From Flavobacteriales bacterium (GTDB lineage: Bacteria > Bacteroidota > Bacteroidia > Flavobacteriales_D > Sanyastnellaceae), in contig CANGVU010000067.1 in assembly GCA_947457325.1 (NCBI GenBank), forward strand, positions 1-6,822: a DNA stretch of 6,822 nt. Reading direction: 5' to 3'. Shown here piece after piece: positions 1 through 5,800 of the stretch. The notes beneath the pieces were generated by a model. That model had not been told where the DNA came from and searched no databases. It saw only the letters and a list, made by a program, of their open reading frames with translations. A program made the translations under genes and the position numbers. Each line of letters opens with the position of its first letter. Position 1 is the first letter of the stretch.

Positions 1-1
1 C

Positions 2-94
2 TTGATTGCCAATTTTCACTGATTTAATTTCCTTACTATCCTCTTTCACTTTGACTTTAAAAACAAAAGCATTCCCCACCAATTTCTCCTTGTC
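2..94 (-). other. In-frame continuation of the exported gene beyond the TAA, running off the window
   Basis: Directly after the TAA the same frame stays open for 31 codons to the edge. It starts DKEKLVGNAFVFKVKVKED and ends EIKSVKIGNQ. The first part completes the beta domain of the preceding gene (EKLVG, FKVKV). The ending resembles the start of the Fibrobacter-succinogenes-type major domain (Fib_succ_major, TIGR02145), which I recall opening with V.IGNQ.W...NL. The likely ancestral product was therefore one exported multi-domain protein of which only the beginning is in this window. There is no ATG in this stretch, so it would not obviously be translated on its own. The domain assignment rests on about ten residues and is an inference. 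Confidence 0.6.
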
Positions 95-370
95 TTACAA
101 CACATCCCAAATTATCACTTTACTTCCTTGTTTGATATTCAATCCTGCATCTCCGCTCAATCCCATTTTAAGTGAATTCCATGTTTTGCCATTGTCCTCA
201 CTCAGAAATAGATTGATCTCTACTGGCTGTGCGCAAGACAATTCATAAGTTATAACAATTTTCTGCCCTTCCTGTGTGGCTTTAACATTGCGAACAGTTT
301 GTGCTTGCAGTGTAAAACTCAAGACAATGAACGTAAACAAAAGACCTAAATATTTGATCAATTGCCCCAT
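95..370 (-). CDS. Small exported domain protein, interrupted by an in-frame stop
   Basis: The open frame encodes 91 residues. An N-terminal signal peptide (hydrophobic core at about residues 6-20, probable cleavage after LQAQ) is followed by one small beta-rich domain: TVRNVKATQEGQKIVITYEL, then NLFLSEDNGKTWNSLK, GDAGLNIKQGSK and VIIWDVL. From memory, this is the small extracellular domain that Bacteroidota often place just before SUMF1-type or Fib_succ_major domains, and it normally continues after WDVL with an EKLVG..F.FKV strand. Here a TAA (positions 95-97) cuts the frame exactly at that point, and the missing strand is encoded in the same frame further on (see 2-94). Its ATG overlaps the last 13 bases of the upstream caspase gene, so the two are co-transcribed and probably translationally coupled. 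The product is likely periplasmic or secreted. The truncated protein would lack the last strand of its fold, so the gene may be a pseudogene, or the stop may be a sequence error. Molecular function unknown. Confidence 0.7.
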   Translation of the reverse strand: MGQLIKYLGLLFTFIVLSFTLQAQTVRNVKATQEGQKIVITYELSCAQPVEINLFLSEDNGKTWNSLKMGLSGDAGLNIKQGSKVIIWDVL

Positions 371-2043
371 CCCAATGTTCCGATTTTAGATTGCACCAAA
401 CCTCCCATCAAAAGCTGTGGGGTTTGGATTTTGTTCATGCGTGTTGCCTCCAAGGCTACCTGCTCTGTTACCTCGTTCATGGTTGCTTGGTAGCTCTGCG
501 TTCCCTTGCTCTCCTTGAGCGATTTTAATAAATAATAGGTGAACAATCCATGTTGCTTCTCTTTAAACACAGCGCTACTCTCCTGCCCCGAACTGGATGA
601 CATGACAACCAAGTTAGAAGGCACATTGCTCACACTGGCTTTTACCTTTACTCCTTTCATGGCCACCAACTCTTTGTTTCGGGCTCCTCCACTGAAACAT
701 GCGTCCAATATCACCGTGCATTTCTTTGTGGGATGCTGTGCCAGTTGACTGTACAATTGATTCAAAGAATACCCATTGCTTACTTGCGCTCCGCTCACAT
801 CCACAGGAATCAAATAGGGATCCTTGGTGGTTTCTTCCGGCAATCCATGTCCGCTGTAATAAAACATGATCTCTGCCTCTCCTTTCCCCAATTCCGCATA
901 GCGCAATAACTTGGCGATCTCTTGAGACATTTGTCCTTTGGTGGCATCCTTGATGACCACAATATTCTGCTTGGCAAATCCCAAAGTACGCTCCACATAT
1001 TGCGCCATTACCTCCGCGTCATTTCGTGCAAACGCCACGTTTACTTCTTGGTCCAATCCTGTCTGATACTTGGCATAATCCTCATTGCCGATAATCAAGG
1101 CATAGCGCTTTGGACCAAATGCTATACCCTCCGGAATATCCTTGTCCACATCACTGCGCAATGAAGCTTCTTGGATGGATTTTGGACTGTCCTTCTTTCC
1201 TTCCACTACCATCCGTTGAGCAGCCAAATTCTGTTGCAAGGCAAATTTCCCTTTCCACGGCAGCGCATACTTGTTGTAGGACTCTGTAATCTTTGCCTCC
1301 AAGGACAACTCACTGCCCACATATTTTTTATTCATGGCCAACTCATACTCCAAACTTTTTACTTCACCGGGTGACAAGCGTTCGATATTGGTATACTCCT
1401 CTCCATTCATGAAGAAGGTGTTCTCTGGCAAGGGAAGTTGTATTTTAACATCACTCGCCTCTCCTTGTCCGGTATTCTGAACCAACAATTGCAGAATAAA
1501 AGGCTTACCCAATTCCAGTGTAGAACTTCCGTCCGCAGAAGCCAAGGTGTAATCTACCACTTTGATATTGGGTGCTACAAAAGCAGCGGTTTGCAATTCA
1601 ATCTGCACTTTATCCGCATTGAATCCATTGGGCTCTTCGATTTCCAATTCCAAAACCACTTTCCCATCCACGGTGTTCATGGCTGATTGTATTTCAATAC
1701 TTCCTTTGACTTCCTGCTTGGTTGGTACTTTCGTCACAGGCGTGCTGGGCGCAAACTTCACACCTTGAATGGATCCTGTCCCTGTCAACTTGGCTTGAAG
1801 ATTCAATCCTTCCCCTTGTCCATCATTGCGCAGGGTAAAGCGCAGGGTACATTTCTCATTGGCGTTGATGATGCCATTGCCATCTTCATCTTCAAAGGAA
1901 ATGTCATTGGCATCCAAGCTGAGCATGGGTGGAATGACCTTCTTCGTAATGTTGAAACTGTAGGTGGGCGAGATGGCTTCGGTCTGGGCGCTGAGTCCTT
2001 TCATGGCCATCATCAAAAAACATAAGAAAATTATCTTTTTCAT
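358..2043 (-). CDS. Exported caspase-family (peptidase C14) protein with CARDB-like domains
   Basis: The product is 561 residues. Residues 1-20 form a signal peptide ending LSAQ, so the protein should act in the periplasm or outside the cell. An EF-hand-like loop follows (D52, D54, N56, I58, N60, E63). Then come two Ig-like CARDB-type repeats, at about 60-150 (LRFTLRNDGQGEGLNLQAKL) and 170-255 (ILQLLVQNTGQGEASDVKI), and a linker. The caspase-like domain spans about 312-545: it opens RYALIIGNEDY, has the catalytic histidine H399 in FYYSGHG and the catalytic cysteine C449 in DACFSGG. Both catalytic residues are present, so it should be an active cysteine peptidase, in families that generally cut after basic or acidic residues; the target is unknown. 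It heads a minus-strand operon with the overlapping small exported gene and is divergent from the DUF4384-like gene. A TAACTTTG box lies 4 bases before its ATG, suggesting a leaderless or nearly leaderless mRNA. Confidence 0.93.
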   Translation of the reverse strand: MKKIIFLCFLMMAMKGLSAQTEAISPTYSFNITKKVIPPMLSLDANDISFEDEDGNGIINANEKCTLRFTLRNDGQGEGLNLQAKLTGTGSIQGVKFAPSTPVTKVPTKQEVKGSIEIQSAMNTVDGKVVLELEIEEPNGFNADKVQIELQTAAFVAPNIKVVDYTLASADGSSTLELGKPFILQLLVQNTGQGEASDVKIQLPLPENTFFMNGEEYTNIERLSPGEVKSLEYELAMNKKYVGSELSLEAKITESYNKYALPWKGKFALQQNLAAQRMVVEGKKDSPKSIQEASLRSDVDKDIPEGIAFGPKRYALIIGNEDYAKYQTGLDQEVNVAFARNDAEVMAQYVERTLGFAKQNIVVIKDATKGQMSQEIAKLLRYAELGKGEAEIMFYYSGHGLPEETTKDPYLIPVDVSGAQVSNGYSLNQLYSQLAQHPTKKCTVILDACFSGGARNKELVAMKGVKVKASVSNVPSNLVVMSSSSGQESSAVFKEKQHGLFTYYLLKSLKESKGTQSYQATMNEVTEQVALEATRMNKIQTPQLLMGGLVQSKIGTLGWGN

Positions 2044-2047
2044 ATTA

Positions 2048-2055
2048 CAAAGTTA
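2048..2055 (-). promoter_or_regulatory. Candidate Bacteroidota -7 box for the caspase operon
   Basis: On the minus strand these bases read TAACTTTG, a perfect match to the Bacteroidota -7 consensus TAnnTTTG. The box ends 4 bases before the ATG at 2043, so transcription would begin at or very near the start codon. Upstream, TTTC at the right distance (17 bases) is only a weak -33 candidate. No Shine-Dalgarno sequence is present. The site is a pattern match only; the very short leader is unusual and is the main reason for doubt. Confidence 0.4.
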
Positions 2056-2070
2056 CACTAATTTGGTGAA

Positions 2071-2940
2071 ATGAAAATGCCCCTGCTGCTCAGCTTGCTT
2101 TTGTATACTACGACAATTTTTGCCCAACAAAAACAAAAAATCAATGGCGCCTATTCCATGGTGCTGCCCCGGCATCTTTCCATGGAACAGGCCGAACAAA
2201 AATGCATCGAGCAAGCCCGCCTGCAGGCCCTGGGCAATGCCTTCGGCTACCGGGTGTCTGAAGTTACCGTGAACCGCGTCAAAGAATCCAATCGCGCAAT
2301 GCAAGAAGATTTTCAAACCATCGCCCAAACACAGGTGCAAGGGGAATGGATCAGCGATACCGAGCCGCCCAAAGTGCAATGGTCCTGCAACAACAACCAA
2401 CTGTCCATTTCCGCTCAAGTGATGGGTGAAGCCCTCGGATTTCCTGATGGTGGAAAATTGCAGTGGTCGCTCAATACCTGCGCCTACGCCGATTGCGCCA
2501 ACCCCAATTCCCAATTCAAAAATGGCAACAATCTTTACCTGCAACTCCAAGCCTCTGAATCCGGTTTCGTCAATGTGTACTATTGGGACCACAACGCCCA
2601 CGAGATGTTGCGCCTCTTCCCCGGTGCACAGCACAACGAAATGAAAGGCGTTAAAATCAAAGCCGATCAATCGTATACCCTTTTCCACCAACCCTCACCC
2701 TTTTCTGATCATCCGCAAATGCTCGATCTTCAGTTGACCATCAGCAATGACAAAGACAACACACAAACCGATGAAATCATTGTCATTTATAGCAAAAAAG
2801 AAATCCAAAAACCCTTGCTACAAATGAAAGATGGTCTGTATTCCACCGACGAAAAATCCTTTCTCCAATGGAAATCCAACATCTACTCCAAAGACAACTT
2901 GGTGGATGTGCAGATGATTCCGGTGACGATTGTGCGGTGA
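2071..2940 (+). CDS. Exported protein with DUF4384-like C-terminal domain
   Basis: The product is 289 residues. Residues 1-19 are a signal peptide (hydrophobic core LLLSLLLYTTTIFA, cleavage near FAQ). About 22-120 is an alpha/beta region with an A-rich helix (MEQAEQKCIEQARLQALGNA) and a closing strand LSISAQVMGEAL. This resembles the LPP20/FlgT-N type of fold, though I assign that only loosely. About 150-245 resembles DUF4384: NNLYLQLQASESGFVNVYYW, then EMLRLFPG, VKIKADQSYTLF and DEIIVIYSKKE. There are four cysteines (45, 106, 137, 142), so disulfides are possible in the periplasm. ATG AAA ATG gives two possible starts two codons apart; the first is used here. The start lies 27 bases from that of the divergent caspase gene. 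DUF4384 domains are, to my knowledge, also found fused to caspase domains, which supports a joint role. Exact function unknown. Confidence 0.87.
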   Translation: MKMPLLLSLLLYTTTIFAQQKQKINGAYSMVLPRHLSMEQAEQKCIEQARLQALGNAFGYRVSEVTVNRVKESNRAMQEDFQTIAQTQVQGEWISDTEPPKVQWSCNNNQLSISAQVMGEALGFPDGGKLQWSLNTCAYADCANPNSQFKNGNNLYLQLQASESGFVNVYYWDHNAHEMLRLFPGAQHNEMKGVKIKADQSYTLFHQPSPFSDHPQMLDLQLTISNDKDNTQTDEIIVIYSKKEIQKPLLQMKDGLYSTDEKSFLQWKSNIYSKDNLVDVQMIPVTIVR

Positions 2941-2956
2941 TTTCAAATCAAAACGT

Positions 2957-3165
2957 GGAGATTGTATCGTTGAAAAAGGGCGAATTGAATCATCCATCAT
3001 GAGCCAATCAAATCGTGAAAAGGGCGAATTGAATCGTTAATTATGAGCCAATCAAATCGTGAAAAAGGCGAATTAAATCGTTATTCATGAGCCAATCAAA
3101 TCGTGAAAATGGCGAATTAAATCGTTATTCATGAGCCAATCAAATCGTGAAAAAAGGGCGAATTT
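2957..3165. repeat. 44-bp tandem repeat array
   Basis: Three complete 44-bp units start at 3001, 3045 and 3089, each opening GAGCCAATCAAATCGTGAAA. Units 2 and 3 differ at one base; unit 1 differs from unit 2 at four. A fourth unit starts at 3133 and matches for about 33 bases up to GGGCGAATT, where it turns into the hairpin at 3156-3175. A degenerate leading copy (about 2957-3000) keeps the TATCGTTGAAAAAGGGCG and CGAATTGAATCATC part. The array fills the convergent gap between the DUF4384-like gene and the transporter gene. There are no spacers between units, so it is not a CRISPR array. Role unknown; it may simply be a minisatellite made by slippage. Confidence 0.92.
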
Positions 3166-3176
3166 CCATTCGCCCC
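3150..3176 (-). terminator. Intrinsic terminator for the UMF1-type transporter gene
   Basis: On the minus strand, GGGCGAAT (3175-3168), a GGAA loop of GNRA type, and ATTCGCCC (3163-3156) form a perfect 8-bp stem, followed at once by TTTTTT (3155-3150). It lies about 60 bases beyond the stop codon of the transporter gene and reads in the right direction for it. On the plus strand there is no T-run after the stem, so it is a poor terminator for the DUF4384-like gene, for which no other terminator was seen. Its A-run and left arm are part of the fourth 44-bp repeat unit. Confidence 0.75.
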
Positions 3177-3187
3177 TACATACAATT

Positions 3188-3243
3188 TTCAATTTCTTAT
3201 CCCTTCAATCCTTCATCTCATCATCCCTTCATCACCTCATCCC
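3188..3243. repeat. 16-bp strand-asymmetric minisatellite over the transporter stop codon
   Basis: Plus-strand units begin TTCA and end TCCC: 3188-3203 (TTCAATTTCTTATCCC), a short 8-base unit at 3204-3211, 3212-3227 (TTCATCTCATCATCCC) and 3228-3243 (TTCATCACCTCATCCC). The last two full units differ at two positions. The plus strand is almost purely pyrimidine plus A, so the transporter mRNA carries a purine-rich tail of the GGGATGA type. The last unit contains the transporter stop codon (3237-3239), meaning the final codons were either built from the repeat or seeded it. Confidence 0.7.
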
Positions 3244-4511
3244 TTCCTCTCCTTCGGGACCAACATCAACAAGGCGAATCCCAAAATGAAAAAGACCACC
3301 AAGGCCAAGATGCTGGCGCGCATGGTGCCAAAGGTGCCTTCCAAAAAGCCGAACGAAAACAATCCGATGATGAGTCCCAATTTCTCTGTCACATCGTAAA
3401 AACTGAAATACGATGCGGTGTCATCGGTCTGGGGTAGAAATTTTGAATACGTGCTTCGCGCCAAACTTTGTGTGCCGCCCATGATGAACCCAATCACACC
3501 AGCAGCGATGTAAAATGTGACCACTTCCTTAACGCCATAATAGGCATAAACACACACGCCGACCCATACCAACAAGGCCAACATCAACATGGGAACATTG
3601 CCCATCTTCTTGGATCCCCATGAAAACAACATGGCGCCGGGAACAGCAATCAATTGAACCAATACAATGGCCACTATCAACTGTCCCGAATCCAAATTGA
3701 TCTCCTTTTCACCAAAGAAAGCCGCCATCTGCATGATGGTTTGTATCCCCATCGAGAAAACAAAAAACGCCACCAAATACCGCTTTAGCGATGTCATTTC
3801 TTTCATCTGCTTCCAAACATTGCGCAACTCATTGAAGCCCTTCTTCCATGATGCACCAGCGTCATTGACCTGCACCACTTCTTCCTTCAAATGATAAAAA
3901 GTGATTTGCGCAAAACCGGCCCACCAAATGCCCACACTCACAAAACTCCATCGGGCACTCATGCCAAAACCTTTGATGGCGATGAGGTTCATGATCAACA
4001 AACTCACGCTGCCGATGTAACCCATGGCATAGGCGCGCGCACTAACCTTGTCTTGTTCGTCCTTGTCTGCAATCTGCGGCAGAAAAGAATTGGCAAAGGC
4101 ATAAGAACACCAAAAGCCAATGCAGGCCAACATGATGCTGATGAACGACAACTCCAAATGGGCAGGATCAAAGAAGTACAAAGAGGCACAAGATGCCGCT
4201 CCGATGTAACAGAAGATCTGCAAGAAACGCTTGCGCAAATGGTAGTAATCCGCAATTCCTGAAAGCATGGGAACCAAGACACTCACTACAGCCAAAGAAA
4301 AAGCCAAGGCATAGGATAAGGCTTCTGTGTTTTTAAGGGTAAAGCCAAAGAGTTGTACGCGGTCATCGATGATCTCACCCTGCGCATTGCGCACCGACGT
4401 TACCGCCCCATAAAAGATGGGAAAAATGGCCGAGCTGATGACCAAATTATAGGTCGAATTGGCCCAGTCATACATGCCCCAGGCATTTTGAATTTTCTTA
4501 CGTGGATTCAT
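3237..4511 (-). CDS. UMF1-family (Atg22-like) major facilitator transporter
   Basis: The 424-residue inner-membrane protein has about 12 hydrophobic segments. The N-terminal signature WGMYDWANSTYNLVISSAIF (residues 11-30) identifies the UMF1/Atg22-like branch of the major facilitator superfamily. Other features are GIADYYHLRKR at 85-95 (the loop between helices 2 and 3, a variant of the MFS motif), NSFLPQIADKDEQDKVSARA at 141-160, a charged central cytoplasmic loop at about 208-245, and GGTQSLARSTYSKFLP at 345-360. Length and layout are normal for the family, and the gene appears intact. In yeast, Atg22 exports amino acids from the vacuole; the substrates of bacterial members are not established, so none is assigned. 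It is a single-gene unit, divergent from lhgO, with its own terminator at 3150-3176. The start chosen is the ATG immediately before the conserved signature. Confidence 0.93.
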   Translation of the reverse strand: MNPRKKIQNAWGMYDWANSTYNLVISSAIFPIFYGAVTSVRNAQGEIIDDRVQLFGFTLKNTEALSYALAFSLAVVSVLVPMLSGIADYYHLRKRFLQIFCYIGAASCASLYFFDPAHLELSFISIMLACIGFWCSYAFANSFLPQIADKDEQDKVSARAYAMGYIGSVSLLIMNLIAIKGFGMSARWSFVSVGIWWAGFAQITFYHLKEEVVQVNDAGASWKKGFNELRNVWKQMKEMTSLKRYLVAFFVFSMGIQTIMQMAAFFGEKEINLDSGQLIVAIVLVQLIAVPGAMLFSWGSKKMGNVPMLMLALLVWVGVCVYAYYGVKEVVTFYIAAGVIGFIMGGTQSLARSTYSKFLPQTDDTASYFSFYDVTEKLGLIIGLFSFGFLEGTFGTMRASILALVVFFILGFALLMLVPKERKG

Positions 4512-4528
4512 AGGGGAAATGTAATCAT

Positions 4529-4559
4529 TTAACCTATGTCTATCTTACTTTTGTCCAAA
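4529..4559 (-). promoter_or_regulatory. Candidate promoter of the transporter gene
   Basis: On the minus strand TTTG (4559-4556) is followed after 19 bases by TAGGTTAA (4536-4529), 17 bases before the ATG at 4511. The spacing fits the Bacteroidota -33/-7 promoter, but the -7 box has two mismatches to TAnnTTTG. It overlaps the candidate lhgO promoter on the other strand, so the two divergent genes would compete for or share the same 30 bases. Confidence 0.3.
4546..4553 (+). promoter_or_regulatory. Candidate Bacteroidota -7 box for the lhgO-yqeY operon
   Basis: The bases read TACTTTTG, a perfect match to TAnnTTTG. A transcript starting 5-7 bases further on would have a leader of about 12-14 bases before the ATG at 4572. 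No good -33 TTTG is found 17-23 bases upstream. The box lies inside the reading frame that would follow from an upstream ATG at 4536, and so helps to decide in favour of the start at 4572. Confidence 0.45.
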
Positions 4560-4571
4560 GAAAATTTGCAC

Positions 4572-5789
4572 ATGACACCGTCATTTGACATCATCATAGT
4601 AGGAGGAGGAATAGTAGGCGCTGCTACCTTTTACAAAATGCAACGCCGCTTTCCCAAATTTGACATTTTGTTGATTGAGAAAGAAAACCGCTTGGCCGAT
4701 CACCAAACCGGCAACAACAGCGGCGTGATCCACAGTGGTATTTATTACAAACCCGGATCACAAAAAGCCATTAACTGCGCCAACGGTAGAAGAGAGTTGG
4801 TTGAGTTTGCCAAAAAATACAACGTACCCCATGATGTTTGTGGGAAATTGATTGCAGCTACAGACCAATCTGAATTGCCTTTCTTAGAGAAAATATACCA
4901 GCACGGCATCGCCAATGGTATAGAAACCATTCGAAGAGTGAATCCGAATGAGATGAGAGAAATTGAGCCCCATGTTAGAGCTATTGATGGTATACATGTG
5001 GGTTGCACAGGAATCATTGATTTCAGAAGAGCCACAGAGGTGATGTGCGATTTGGGGGTTGGCATGAACAACAACAGCAAGGTTAACTTAGGTGAAGAAG
5101 TTTTAAGCTTTGAGCGTGATGGACTAGATACCAAAGTCAAATCCAATAAGGGTGAATACAGCTGCAGGTACCTGATTGTTTGCGGTGGTTTGCAAGCGGA
5201 TCGATTGGCCAAAAAAGATGGTGTGGACTTGAAAGAAAAAGTAGTTGGTTTCCGCGGTGATTATTATGAATTGGCCGATCATGCCAAGCACAAGGTTAAA
5301 CACTTGATCTATCCTGTTCCCAATCCGGAATTCCCCTTCCTAGGTGTGCACTTTACGCGCATGACTGACGGATCCATCGAGTGCGGACCCAATGCTGTTT
5401 TCACCTTCAAACGTGAAGGATATGGCAAGACGGATTTCAGCTTGCGCGATACCATTGACGCATTGTCTTACATTGGAACATGGCGCTTGTTCATGGGCAA
5501 TATGAAATACGGGTTGGATGAATACAGAAGAGCATTTTCAAAAAGACTATTCTTGAAAACCTTGCAGCGCTTGATTCCTGATTTGACCATGGAGGACATC
5601 GTCCCTGGTCGTGCAGGCGTTAGAGCATTGCTATTGAGAGAAGATGGTGACACGCGTGACGACTTTAGAATTGAATACACTGATCACAGCATCCACGTAT
5701 TGAACGCGCCTTCACCAGCAGCAACAGCTTCTTTGGCCATTGGAGACAATATTGTAGAAATGGCCGTGAAGCATTTTGGATTGATATAA
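4572..5789 (+). CDS. lhgO: L-2-hydroxyglutarate oxidase (FAD-dependent)
   Basis: The 405-residue flavoprotein oxidises L-2-hydroxyglutarate to 2-oxoglutarate. The acid arises as a side product of dehydrogenases or from lysine/glutarate breakdown, so this is a metabolite-repair or catabolic role. It is probably associated with the inner membrane, passing electrons to quinone or oxygen. The FAD-binding Rossmann motif starts at once (DIIIVGGGIVGAA, glycines at about residues 11-16), with the ribose-binding acid in LLIEKE (E36). Family signatures follow: TGNNSGVIHSGIYYKPGS (about 46-63), GCTGIIDF, GFRGDYY, PGRAGVRA (345-352) and the C-terminal FAD contact NAPSPAATASLAIG (378-391). An ATG at 4536 would add 12 residues, but these have no counterpart in the family as I know it and the candidate -7 box lies within them. 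E. coli LhgO is about 420 residues. Just 11 bases separate it from the yqeY-like gene. It could also be named L2HGDH; the reaction is the same. Confidence 0.9.
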   Translation: MTPSFDIIIVGGGIVGAATFYKMQRRFPKFDILLIEKENRLADHQTGNNSGVIHSGIYYKPGSQKAINCANGRRELVEFAKKYNVPHDVCGKLIAATDQSELPFLEKIYQHGIANGIETIRRVNPNEMREIEPHVRAIDGIHVGCTGIIDFRRATEVMCDLGVGMNNNSKVNLGEEVLSFERDGLDTKVKSNKGEYSCRYLIVCGGLQADRLAKKDGVDLKEKVVGFRGDYYELADHAKHKVKHLIYPVPNPEFPFLGVHFTRMTDGSIECGPNAVFTFKREGYGKTDFSLRDTIDALSYIGTWRLFMGNMKYGLDEYRRAFSKRLFLKTLQRLIPDLTMEDIVPGRAGVRALLLREDGDTRDDFRIEYTDHSIHVLNAPSPAATASLAIGDNIVEMAVKHFGLI

Positions 5790-5800
5790 AACACAACAAT

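Noticed and set aside
2053..2691. A 212-codon open frame on the minus strand opposite the DUF4384-like gene
   Set aside because: It is wholly antisense to a gene with a clear signal peptide and domain. Its product is low in plausible domain features (runs such as GVGAIGVGAGIE) and fits codon-bias mirroring.
2957..3165. CRISPR array
   Set aside because: The 44-bp units abut directly with no variable spacers, no cas genes are nearby, and the units differ among themselves in the manner of a minisatellite.
3131..3289. A 52-residue plus-strand ORF starting in the last repeat (MSQSNREKRANF...)
   Set aside because: It runs through the terminator hairpin and the minisatellite and into the antisense of the transporter's 3' end. 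The peptide is low complexity (S, H, P rich), so it is probably not a gene.
3891..4262. A 123-codon plus-strand open frame within the transporter gene
   Set aside because: It is antisense to conserved membrane segments of the UMF1-type protein, and its product has no recognisable features.
4745..5212. A 155-codon open frame antisense to lhgO
   Set aside because: It lies inside a well-supported gene with all family motifs and shows no recognisable domain.
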